Shown here: one piece after another, positions 1 to 8,025 of the stretch
Layout of the letters: each line of letters opens with the position of its first letter
How positions within the stretch are numbered: the stretch's first letter is position 1
Assembly: GCA_025774735.1 (NCBI GenBank)
Contig: JALGZU010000137.1
Span: 1 to 9,049, forward strand
Direction: 5' to 3'
Source of the DNA: a candidate division LCP-89 bacterium
Lineage (GTDB): Bacteria; Electryoneota; B3-LCP
Length of the DNA: 9,049 nucleotides
The notes under the pieces: generated by a model
The model's database searches: none
What the model was told of the DNA's origin: nothing
Seen by the model: the letters and a program-made list of their open reading frames with translations, nothing else
Position numbers and translations under genes: made by a program

Positions 1-1838
1 CTGATGGAGACGCCGTAGAGCTGGCTGATGTCCCATAACGTGTCACCGCGCTGTACGACGTGCACCTGTGGAGTGGTTTTCAGGGATTCGGGCGGCATGG
101 GCCCCACAGTCGCAAACAGCTCTGGGGATTTGGCGGGCTTCTTCGTCCAGACGGTCAATTTCTGGCCGGGATAGATAAAACGTTTGCCCCAGAGTCCGTT
201 CCAATTTTTCAAGTCAGCGATGCGCACGCCGAATTTCTGAGCAATATCCGACAGCGTGTCGCCTTTGCGCACCCGGTAGGTGCTCTTCTCCCGCCCATCA
301 GGAATGACGACGGACCGGGAGCTGGGTTTAGACGCGTAGTTCCGGGATGAGGAAGCGGGCGCATTGCCGATGGGGATCAGCAGATATCGCCCCGCGCGGA
401 TCCGGTTGGGTGATTTCAGATTGTTGGCCGGGATCTCCATGATCGAGCGCATACTGACGCCGTATTTTGCCGCAATCGTGGAAAGCGCTTCCCCCCGGCG
501 GATGCGGTGGCGAATCCATTCGGTCCGTTCCAGGCGCGGAGCATGGGCGATCTTCTCCGAAAAAGTCTCACCGGTTCCCAGAGGAATCAGGACGGGGAAG
601 TTCTTCCCGCTGGGCGGCGTGCAGCCCCGTTTCAGAGCCGGATTCAGAAGTTTGATCTTGGCTTCGGTCGTGCTGGCGCATTTAGCGATATCCTTCAGGC
701 CGACGCAGCCGTCCACATAAGCCGTCTCGCTTTCGGGTATGGAGGATGGCTTCAAATCGATGGAATCGAAGCCGTACTTGCCGGGATCCTGACAGATAAT
801 GCGGGCCGCGAGGTAAGAAGGGACGTACTCCCTCGTCTGCCGCGGCAGGTATCTGCGGATGCCCCAGAAATCCTTCTTCCCACTCCGCCGCATGGCCCGG
901 CGGACGCGTCCTTCCCCGCTGTTATACGCCGCGAAGGCCAGGTACCAGTCACCGAACTCGTCGTAGAGCTTTTTCAGATAGGCGCCGGCCGCCCGGGTCG
1001 ATTTTTCGGGATCCCGCCGCTCGTCGTACCAGTAATCAACTTCCAAATCATAGATGCGCGCTGTCGACGAGATGAACTGCCACGGTCCGGAAGCGTGTGC
1101 CCTCGAATAGGCTCTCGTGCTGAATCCGCTCTCGATCATGGACAAATAGACGAGCTCCTCGGGTAAACCCTCTTCCCTGAGCAGGACGGTGTAATAGGGG
1201 ATCGCTTCACCGGCTCGACTCAGCCACTTGGTGAAAACCTTGCGCCCTTTGGTCTGGTAAAACTTGAGCACCCGTTCCACGTAGGAGTTGACCACCAGCG
1301 GTACATCCGGGTAGAGCTGGAGGTAGATCAGGCTGTCCACCTGGGTCGGTTCTCCCTCGGTGGGGAGCACCCGGCTGATCAACTCACCCGGGGTTGCGAT
1401 CGAATCTCCCAGGAATTCGGAGAGACTGATGTACACGGTCGATGGGGAACTCTCCTCCGGCAGTTCCGGCAATTTGTCCAGGAAGGCGGCGTAATCTTCG
1501 ATCAACTGCCAGCGCAGCCACTCCAGCTCCTCACCCATAATTGAGAGACTGTCCGTCCTCAAAGACGTCATCGAGATGATGGCATTTTCGAAGAGACTCT
1601 GAGCGGCCGGGCAGTTGCCGGTTGCCGCGCTGTCGAGGGCGTCCTGGTGCAATCCGAGAGCTTCTTCGAGTTGCATTTCGGAAGATGAGTAGAAGCCGTT
1701 GTTCACATCGGGTTCGACAGCAGTCGCCTCAGCGTTGACGGCCGGAGTCTCATCGGGTTTCGTACGCAGGGAAAAATTTTCGAGGACGGTACAACCCGAC
1801 AGAGTCATTCCCAGGAGCAGCAGGAGTAATCGTTTCAT
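1..1838 (-). CDS. mltD: MltD-like membrane-bound lytic murein transglycosylase with LysM repeats (3' end cut by window edge)
   Basis: Lipoprotein that should cleave the MurNAc-GlcNAc bond of peptidoglycan to give 1,6-anhydro products, anchored in the periplasm. The reading frame is open from ATG at 1838 to the left edge: 612 codons, no stop. Residues 1-16 are a lipoprotein signal with lipobox LSGC (Cys16). Residues 50-200 are a helical N-terminal region. The GH23 domain spans about 210-340: catalytic Glu236 in MIESGF, then GPWQFISSTA (251-260), DERRDPEKST (272-281) and AFAAYNSGEG (301-310). Residues 374-420 form a degenerate LysM-like linker with three Cys (378, 387, 406) and the LNP/TPP signature usual in MltD proteins. 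LysM repeats follow at about 441-490 and 519-563; a third starts at 592 (VQRGDTLWDIS) and is cut. The gene is divergent from the UshA-like lipoprotein gene. The Shine-Dalgarno is weak (GTGAG). The family call is firm; equivalence to E. coli MltD is by domain order. Confidence 0.93.
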   Translation of the reverse strand, partial: MKRLLLLLLGMTLSGCTVLENFSLRTKPDETPAVNAEATAVEPDVNNGFYSSSEMQLEEALGLHQDALDSAATGNCPAAQSLFENAIISMTSLRTDSLSIMGEELEWLRWQLIEDYAAFLDKLPELPEESSPSTVYISLSEFLGDSIATPGELISRVLPTEGEPTQVDSLIYLQLYPDVPLVVNSYVERVLKFYQTKGRKVFTKWLSRAGEAIPYYTVLLREEGLPEELVYLSMIESGFSTRAYSRAHASGPWQFISSTARIYDLEVDYWYDERRDPEKSTRAAGAYLKKLYDEFGDWYLAFAAYNSGEGRVRRAMRRSGKKDFWGIRRYLPRQTREYVPSYLAARIICQDPGKYGFDSIDLKPSSIPESETAYVDGCVGLKDIAKCASTTEAKIKLLNPALKRGCTPPSGKNFPVLIPLGTGETFSEKIAHAPRLERTEWIRHRIRRGEALSTIAAKYGVSMRSIMEIPANNLKSPNRIRAGRYLLIPIGNAPASSSRNYASKPSSRSVVIPDGREKSTYRVRKGDTLSDIAQKFGVRIADLKNWNGLWGKRFIYPGQKLTVWTKKPAKSPELFATVGPMPPESLKTTPQVHVVQRGDTLWDISQLYGVSI

Positions 1839-1870
1839 TGTCTCACGTGTCAGATCAAAGGGTAACAGGT

Positions 1871-1899
1871 AAAATAGCAAATTCGTTTTCAATTTGCAA
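1871..1899 (-). promoter_or_regulatory. Candidate sigma70-type promoter of the lytic transglycosylase gene
   Basis: Read on the minus strand: -35 box TTGCAA (1899-1894), a 17-base spacer, an extended -10 element TGC (1879-1877) and -10 box TATTTT (1876-1871). The predicted transcription start lies near 1864, giving a leader of about 26 bases before the ATG at 1838. It is supported only by consensus match and position; the host's sigma preferences are unknown. Confidence 0.45.
1877..1897. repeat. Operator-like inverted repeat GCAAATT-N7-AATTTGC
   Basis: Perfect 7-base arms (1877-1883 and 1891-1897) separated by 7 bases, total length 21. The dyad fills the spacer between the candidate -35 and -10 boxes of the transglycosylase promoter, which is a typical place for a dimeric helix-turn-helix repressor to bind. 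A 7-base hairpin loop is also possible, but there is no T-tract, so it does not look like a terminator. No regulator gene is present in the window. Confidence 0.4.
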
Positions 1900-2073
1900 G
1901 CTAAATTAGCGCGTTTATTGCGTGTAAGTCGTCTACTTCAGCGGGTGTGGCAGAACAGTCGAATTGGAAATAAATGCAATAAGCGTGACACAACAAGTTT
2001 TCCAACGTTCGGTAGTGATCCGGAAGTTACCAGAAGCGGCGCGAATCGTTCAGTCAAACCGGTGCCTCGAGGC

Positions 2074-2102
2074 TTGCGATTTAAAAATAGTTTTGCTATT
2101 AT
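2074..2102 (+). promoter_or_regulatory. Candidate sigma70-type promoter of the UshA-like gene
   Basis: -35 box TTGCGA (2074-2079), a 17-base spacer, an extended -10 TGC (2094-2096) and -10 box TATTAT (2097-2102). The predicted start is near 2109, with a leader of about 33 bases and AGGA (2133-2136) five bases before the ATG at 2142. The architecture is nearly the same as that of the facing transglycosylase promoter. Two small dyads touch it: GCCTCGAGGC directly upstream of the -35 box, and AATAG-N5-CTATT overlapping the -10 box. Confidence 0.45.
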
Positions 2103-2141
2103 TAAGAGATACGGCATGATCCGCTTAATATCAGGAATTTT

Positions 2142-3083
2142 ATGCGCAGAATACGGTTGATTGCTCTGATCACTGGATGGATCTTTGGGATGATACTCTC
2201 CGGTTGCGGAAGAGAGACGGGCGAAGTTACGCATGTCATTTACAGCGGTTATGTGGCCGGCTATCTCGATCCTTGCCCCTGCCCCGAAGGCCGGGTCGGA
2301 GGTCTCTCCAGGTTCGCCCGGGCGGTGCAGGACAGCCTGCAGCGGTGGAAGCGGGAAGCACTCCTGATCGATGCCGGCGAATGGGCCGATCCCTACGTCC
2401 TGCCCGGCGATTTAAAGAACGGGGCTATCCTCGAGGCGTTCACCGTTTTGGACTACGACGCCATCAACGTGTGCGGCAGAGATCTGATTGCGGGCAGGGA
2501 GGTGCTGCTTCAAGCCGCTCAGGTTCAGGGTCTGCCTTTCATCTCCGCCAACCTGGTCGATACACAGGCCGGTGAGAAGCTGTTTCCTCCCTGGATCATA
2601 AGAGATATCGGGGGGATAAACGTGGCAGTCATCGGCCTCGGAGACAACCGACCCGAAGACCTGCACCGGGCGGGATTGGGGCACCTGGAATATCTGGATT
2701 ACGAAGAGGCTTTGACGCAGGCGCTGGCCGAGATCGGGGAGAAGTGTGACTTTATCATCCTGCTCTGCGATTTCAGCGCCCGCATCGCCCGGGGTCTGGG
2801 TGTCAAATTTCCCGCCATCTCCGTCATTATTTCCAGCAGGGATCTTCTCCCTACCAGGAATCTCAACCGCTCCGGACCGGCCTACGTTCTGGGTTCCAGC
2901 CGCCGGGGAGTGCGTCTGACTTCCTTCAGCTTGATCCGTCCGCAACCGGACAGTCTGGCCTGCCGCTTCAGCGAGCAACTGCTCCGGGACGATGCTCCCA
3001 CGCACCCTCAAATCGAGCAGATTATCAGCAAGTATAAAGCCGCTACAGCCGTGCTCGAGCGGAAGGCGGGCGCGTCACGCTGA
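2142..3083 (+). CDS. UshA-like lipoprotein, degenerate metallophosphatase fold with a Cys-Pro-Cys motif
   Basis: A 313-residue lipoprotein with a signal sequence at 1-22 and lipobox LSGC (Cys22), so probably membrane-anchored and facing the periplasm. The layout follows the N-terminal domain of the UshA/5'-nucleotidase metallophosphatases. HVIYSGYVAGYLDPCPCPEG (31-50) aligns with the usual opening strand and DxH motif, ALLIDAGEW (73-81) with the LxLDAGD strand, YDAINVCGRDL (105-115) with the GNHE motif, FISANLVD (133-140) and VAVIGLGD (161-168) with the later core strands. Metal ligands expected at DxH, GNHE and the later His motifs are replaced, so ordinary phosphoesterase activity is doubtful. 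Cys45-Pro-Cys47 matches the Cys-rich motif of a UshA-like group that, as I recall, includes selenoproteins; here both are TGC cysteines. The C-terminal substrate-binding domain of true UshA is absent. AGGA lies 5 bases before the ATG. The biochemical role is unknown. Confidence 0.75.
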   Translation: MRRIRLIALITGWIFGMILSGCGRETGEVTHVIYSGYVAGYLDPCPCPEGRVGGLSRFARAVQDSLQRWKREALLIDAGEWADPYVLPGDLKNGAILEAFTVLDYDAINVCGRDLIAGREVLLQAAQVQGLPFISANLVDTQAGEKLFPPWIIRDIGGINVAVIGLGDNRPEDLHRAGLGHLEYLDYEEALTQALAEIGEKCDFIILLCDFSARIARGLGVKFPAISVIISSRDLLPTRNLNRSGPAYVLGSSRRGVRLTSFSLIRPQPDSLACRFSEQLLRDDAPTHPQIEQIISKYKAATAVLERKAGASR

Positions 3084-3098
3084 TCCCTGAGATTCCTC

Positions 3099-3129
3099 TT
3101 GCCTTTTGCCCAACTAATTTTTATATTTG
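3099..3129 (+). promoter_or_regulatory. Candidate promoter of the superoxide reductase gene
   Basis: The AT-rich gap after the UshA-like gene contains TTGCCT (3099-3104), 17 bases, then TATATT (3122-3127), a reasonable sigma70-type pair. The same site reads CTTG (3098-3101), 20 bases, TATATTTG (3122-3129), which fits the Bacteroidetes -33/-7 consensus TTTG-N19-21-TAnnTTTG except for one base of the -33 box. Either reading starts transcription near 3134 and gives a leader of about 50 bases. Consensus match only. Confidence 0.4.
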
Positions 3130-3183
3130 GCGGTATATATATAAATATTTTGAAGATGGCACAAAGATAGAAGGAGTAAGATC

Positions 3184-3540
3184 ATGGAACTGTTTGAGGG
3201 CATCAACCGGCCCGCTGACCCGGCCAATAAGACCGACCTTGAGAAGAAGCACATCTCCACCATCGAGGTTCCGGCATCGGTCAAAGCCGGCGAGCCGTTC
3301 GACGTGACGATCACTGTGGGAAAAGAACTGGCTCACCCCAACGAAGGCGGCCACTTTATCCAGTGGGTCGAGCTCTACTACAATGACGTTCTCATCGGAC
3401 GCACCGAACTGATCCCCACAATCTACGAGATGCCGCTGACAATGCGGATTAAACTGAGCAAGTCCTGCACCCTGCGTGCCTTGGCACGCTGCAACCTGCA
3501 CGGCATCTGGGAAGGCACCGCCGAACTGGGCGTCGAGTAA
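3184..3540 (+). CDS. Superoxide reductase (class II SORL, neelaredoxin-type)
   Basis: A 118-residue cytoplasmic non-heme iron enzyme that reduces superoxide to hydrogen peroxide without making oxygen, a defence typical of anaerobes; electrons usually come from rubredoxin. The full His4-Cys iron site is visible: His23 in EKKH (20-23), His51 and His57 in HPNEGGH (51-57), Cys103 and His106 in CNLHG (103-107). The desulforedoxin-like N-terminal FeCys4 domain of class I enzymes is absent, so this is the short one-iron form. The active-site Lys sits next to the first His (Lys22), but the Glu is three residues before it rather than two as in P. furiosus (EKH). AAGGAG (3171-3176) lies 7 bases before the ATG. 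The gene has its own promoter candidate and a strong terminator, so it is probably transcribed alone. No rubredoxin gene is in the window. Confidence 0.93.
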   Translation: MELFEGINRPADPANKTDLEKKHISTIEVPASVKAGEPFDVTITVGKELAHPNEGGHFIQWVELYYNDVLIGRTELIPTIYEMPLTMRIKLSKSCTLRALARCNLHGIWEGTAELGVE

Positions 3541-3556
3541 GAATTCGTTGAAATAT

Positions 3557-3585
3557 GAGCCCCGGTTTTTCCGGGGCTCTTTTAT
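3557..3585 (+). terminator. Rho-independent terminator after the superoxide reductase gene
   Basis: A perfect 9-base-pair GC-rich stem, GAGCCCCGG (3557-3565) and CCGGGGCTC (3571-3579), with a TTTTT loop and followed by TTTTAT. It lies 17 bases after the TAA stop and should separate this transcript from the downstream gene cluster. Confidence 0.93.
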
Positions 3586-3640
3586 AAATATACCACCACT
3601 ATCTATTCGCTAAATTAGGAATTGACTCAATAGCACGGGG

Positions 3641-3645
3641 GGAGG
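3641..3645 (+). promoter_or_regulatory. Unusually close Shine-Dalgarno before the PorV-like gene
   Basis: GGAGG sits within a G-rich run (3637-3645) and ends one base before the ATG at 3647, well under the usual 5-9 bases. The next in-frame candidate with normal spacing would be a non-standard ATT at 3650. The signal peptide begins properly from the ATG, so I keep it, with the exact start less sure than the gene. Confidence 0.5.
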
Positions 3646-3646
3646 T

Positions 3647-4828
3647 ATGATTCGAAATAGTCTTAACTTCGCCCTATTGCTCACCATAGTTGTTTTCGTA
3701 TTTTCACCTTTTAAATTTGCACAATCGTCGAATGGGTCCACACTACTCTTTCTCACGATATCGCCCAGCGTGCGCGCGAATGGCATGGGGGAATCGCTGG
3801 TGGCGGTGGTCGATCCTTCACTGACTTATTTCAATCCGGCAATACTCGGCGTTTATCACCTTAAGGACTTAGGTTCGGTCGGGTGGAGCCATGCGAATTG
3901 GTGGCCTGGGTTGAACCAATCGGATGATGAGGTGGGACAATTCTATGCGAATCTCGGTTTCAATTTCCGCCTGTTGAAGAGGGATCGTCCCTACAATGCA
4001 TCATTTGGAGTCCAATACCGCGAACACAAGTTAGACTACGGCTGGACTGAGGACCGGGATCAAAACAATATGCCAACCTGGCAGGGTAACACCTGGGATG
4101 CAAACCGCGCTGTAGTCGTCGGATTGGGCTTCGAATACGGCTTCGAATTCGGTCTGGGAGTCTCCGTCGGGAGGGTGTTCAGGTATTTCTATCCTGAACT
4201 CAAAACGTACAGCTATGATGTAGGAGTGCTGGTTCGTGCACCGATCATTGCCATGATCGAGAAATATCGATGGGGAAAGGTCGGACAGACATTCTCTCCG
4301 TTCTCTCTCGAAATAACACCTTCTTTCGGTTATGCTCGCTCGAATGAAGGTAATGATGTCGAATATGTCACCTTCAGCGGAGAAACGGTGGGCGATCCTC
4401 TTCCTACTCTGGACCGCTATGGATTGGACTTTGATTTCAAACTTGAATATCAATCGTTCGACCTCTTTGAAACCCGCGTGACGAGATCCTGGACTCACCA
4501 CAAGGTGTTGACCGGTTATTCAGGCCAGGCCTATAAAGAAGAAGGATGGGGAGTTGAACTGTCATTATTAGATGCCTTCATCGTACGAACTGGTATTTAC
4601 GAGACCAATTCGACGGATGTCAAGCGGCACACGCGCGGATATACCCTGCAATCGAGAGGCTTGACCGCTGCCATCAGTGAGCTTTATTTCAGGCGGGATC
4701 AACGTGATGCTTCCATGATCAGGTATTTACTGACCCATCTGAATCTGGGTTACCATTATTCGAAATGGAGCGCTTCCAACTCCGTGTTCGATCATACTGA
4801 ATTTTATGGCTTCAGTTTTGTCTTCTGA
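3647..4828 (+). CDS. PorV/PorQ-like outer-membrane beta-barrel protein
   Basis: A 393-residue exported protein. Residues 1-25 form a Sec signal peptide (basic start, hydrophobic 8-21, likely cut after Ala25). Residues 35-70 carry the family hallmark: FLTISPSVRANGMGESLVAV (35-54) followed by YFNPAILG (61-68), matching the F-x-x-I-x-P-x-x-R-A-x-G-M-G and the F/W-N-P-A segments of PorV/PorQ and FadL-related barrels. The rest alternates aromatic and polar residues like a barrel and ends in FGFSFVF, with the terminal aromatic residue expected for Bam-dependent outer-membrane proteins. PorV proteins of the FCB group serve in type IX secretion, but many relatives have no known role, so I do not claim T9SS function; no other T9SS gene is nearby. 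Base composition looks lower in GC than the flanking transporter and lipoprotein genes. It ends 25 bases before the SSS gene, so the two are probably cotranscribed. Confidence 0.75.
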   Translation: MIRNSLNFALLLTIVVFVFSPFKFAQSSNGSTLLFLTISPSVRANGMGESLVAVVDPSLTYFNPAILGVYHLKDLGSVGWSHANWWPGLNQSDDEVGQFYANLGFNFRLLKRDRPYNASFGVQYREHKLDYGWTEDRDQNNMPTWQGNTWDANRAVVVGLGFEYGFEFGLGVSVGRVFRYFYPELKTYSYDVGVLVRAPIIAMIEKYRWGKVGQTFSPFSLEITPSFGYARSNEGNDVEYVTFSGETVGDPLPTLDRYGLDFDFKLEYQSFDLFETRVTRSWTHHKVLTGYSGQAYKEEGWGVELSLLDAFIVRTGIYETNSTDVKRHTRGYTLQSRGLTAAISELYFRRDQRDASMIRYLLTHLNLGYHYSKWSASNSVFDHTEFYGFSFVF

Positions 4829-4844
4829 AAGCTGATATAGATTC

Positions 4845-4853
4845 GAGGTTCCC

Positions 4854-4856
<3 letters not shown>
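4845..4856 (+). promoter_or_regulatory. Shine-Dalgarno and probable CTG start codon of the SSS gene
   Basis: GAGG (4845-4848) is followed after 5 bases by CTG (4854-4856), in frame with the transporter. The in-frame region between the stop at 4833 and the GTG at 4908 contains no ATG, GTG or TTG. The GTG at 4908 has no ribosome site and would cut away most of the first membrane helix. CTG is therefore the best-supported start. Confidence 0.6.
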
Positions 4857-6659
<1,803 letters not shown>

Positions 6660-6696
6660 AACCTGAACAACCGCTAAATTTGGATTCTCGTGAACC

Positions 6697-7974
6697 ATGT
6701 ATAGACTGATCAGCATCCTCGGCATGGCAGCCCTCCTGGGCATCGCCTTCCTGCTCTCCAACAACCGCAGCAAAATCAAGATGCGCACCGTCCTGGTGGG
6801 GCTGGGGCTGCAGTTCTCGCTGGGCGTAATCCTGCTCTGGTGGCGATCCGGTGCGAATGCCTTCCGCTGGCTCTCCGAACAGGTCTACTCCTTCTTGAAA
6901 CTCTCCCAGGTCGGGATCAACTTCCTCTTCGGCGAATTGGGAAAGCCCGAAAACTACGTCACCTACGGCACCCAGCTTGCCATGATCATCGCCGGGACGA
7001 TCATCTTTTTCAGCGCCTTCATGGCTATACTCTACTATTTTGGAGTCATGCAGTTTCTCGTCGATAAGATGGCCAGATTCATGCGCTGGGCGATGCGCGT
7101 TTCGGGAACCGAATCGCTCTCCTGTTCGGCCAACGTTTTCGTCGGCATGACCGAGGCACCGCTGCTGATCCGACCCTTCCTCGATGCCATGACGATGTCT
7201 GAACTCCATGCCATCATGGTGGGGGGATTTGCCACCATCGCCGGGAGTATGCTGTTTACCTACATGAGCCTTGGTATCCCCGCGCCGCACTTGATCGCCG
7301 CCTCGGTGATGTCGGCGCCCGCCGCCCTGGTCGTCGCCAAGATCATGTTCCCGGAGACCGAGCATTCCCAGACCGCCGGTGACGCCAAAGTCCCCCGCAT
7401 AAAACTGTACGAAAACGTCCTCGACGCCATCACCAAAGGCACGACCGATGGCATGAAATTGACCGTCAATGTCATCGCCATGCTCATCAGTTTCCTGGCG
7501 CTGCTGGCTCTGGCGAACGTCATCCTGGGCTGGTTCGACGGCTTGATTGACGGCAAAATCCTGAAAGGTGAGTTCGTCGAAGAGATGGGCTACCGCGGCA
7601 TCTTCCCGGCCAATCTGAAGATCTTCTTCGGCATGATCTTTTCACCCCTTGCATTCCTGATGGGAGTTCCCTGGAGTGAAGCTGGCACGGTGGGGAATCT
7701 CCTGGGGATGAAAATCGCCGCCAATGAATTCGTCAGTTACCTGAAACTGTCGCAATTGATCGCCGACGGGCAGCTCAGCGAACGTTCCATAACCATCGCC
7801 ACCTATGCTCTCTGCGGCTTTGCCAACTTCGGCTCCATAGGCATCCAGATCGGAGGCATCGGGGCGCTGGCGCCGGGACGGAGGTCGGATCTGGCCAAAC
7901 TTGGCCTGAAGGCAATGATCGGCGGCGCCCTGGCGTCCTGGATGACGGCCACGGTGGCGGGACTTCTCATCTAA
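6697..7974 (+). CDS. nupC: Concentrative nucleoside transporter (CNT/NupC family)
   Basis: Inner-membrane symporter that imports nucleosides using an Na+ or H+ gradient, 425 residues. The CNT core is clear: helical hairpin 1 ends in NVFVGMTEAPLLIRP (146-160), then FATIAGSMLFTYMSLGI (178-194), then the second half with GTVGNLLGMKIAANEFVSY (330-348) and ALCGFANFGSIGIQIGG (371-387). By comparison with V. cholerae CNT, Thr152 and Glu153 match Thr155/Glu156, Glu344 matches Glu332, and Phe375, Asn377 and Ser380 match Phe366/Asn368/Ser371. The Gln154 equivalent is Met151, an unusual change at the nucleobase. A stop at 6691 in the same frame fixes the start to ATG 6697 or later. No clear Shine-Dalgarno precedes it, so translation may depend on coupling to the SSS gene 37 bases upstream. 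Adenosine deaminase follows 51 bases downstream, which points to adenosine or deoxyadenosine among its substrates. Confidence 0.93.
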   Translation: MYRLISILGMAALLGIAFLLSNNRSKIKMRTVLVGLGLQFSLGVILLWWRSGANAFRWLSEQVYSFLKLSQVGINFLFGELGKPENYVTYGTQLAMIIAGTIIFFSAFMAILYYFGVMQFLVDKMARFMRWAMRVSGTESLSCSANVFVGMTEAPLLIRPFLDAMTMSELHAIMVGGFATIAGSMLFTYMSLGIPAPHLIAASVMSAPAALVVAKIMFPETEHSQTAGDAKVPRIKLYENVLDAITKGTTDGMKLTVNVIAMLISFLALLALANVILGWFDGLIDGKILKGEFVEEMGYRGIFPANLKIFFGMIFSPLAFLMGVPWSEAGTVGNLLGMKIAANEFVSYLKLSQLIADGQLSERSITIATYALCGFANFGSIGIQIGGIGALAPGRRSDLAKLGLKAMIGGALASWMTATVAGLLI

Positions 7975-7983
7975 ACATTTGTA

Positions 7984-8022
7984 ATGTCAACGGAAGCTCA
8001 TTTTAACCGGGATCAGGTATAG
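7984..8022 (+). other. Short open frame in the gap before adenosine deaminase
   Basis: ATG at 7984 opens a 12-codon frame (MSTEAHFNRDQV) that ends in TAG and is followed at once by TAA and the true ATG at 8026, all in the same frame. Its start resembles the enzyme's own start (MTTENSNQV), which could reflect a former longer N-terminus now blocked by stops, a leader peptide, or chance. No Shine-Dalgarno precedes it. I do not call it a gene. Confidence 0.25.
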
Positions 8023-8025
8023 TAA

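Larger units (their letters stand above)
1839..2141. other. Divergent intergenic region between two lipoprotein genes
   Basis: This 303-base AT-rich gap separates two start codons that face away from each other. I see no gene in it: the short open frames on both strands give basic or low-complexity peptides with no recognisable family and no ribosome site. It does hold two facing promoter candidates, a perfect 7-7-7 inverted repeat at 1877-1897, an 11-base palindrome GCTAAATTAGC at 1900-1910, a 10-base palindrome GCCTCGAGGC at 2064-2073 and a small dyad AATAG-N5-CTATT at 2086-2100. About 150 bases in the middle (roughly 1911-2060) show nothing I can name, and no tRNA-like fold. Confidence 0.6.

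Noticed and set aside
507..1166. A long plus-strand open frame of 219 codons opposite the transglycosylase
   Set aside because: It lies wholly inside the minus-strand GH23/LysM gene, has no family resemblance and reads as the antisense of conserved motifs.
1941..1995. tRNA-like stretch in the divergent gap
   Set aside because: The ends do not pair to an acceptor stem and there is no T-loop GTTCRA motif at the right place.
1894..2234. Short open frames on both strands in the divergent gap
   Set aside because: They have no ribosome site or recognisable family, and overlap the promoter candidates and each other.
2268..2290. Selenocysteine site in the UshA-like gene
   Set aside because: The motif is coded by TGC codons with no in-frame TGA, so this copy is a Cys form.
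3622..3627. TTGACT as a -35 box for the PorV-like gene
   Set aside because: Only 19 bases separate it from the ATG, leaving no room for a -10 box and leader; no convincing promoter was found between the terminator and the gene.
7975..7987. Hairpin ACATT-N3-AATGT after the CNT gene as a terminator
   Set aside because: The stem is only 5 AT-rich base pairs with no T-tract, so it would not terminate; CNT and add can stay on one transcript.
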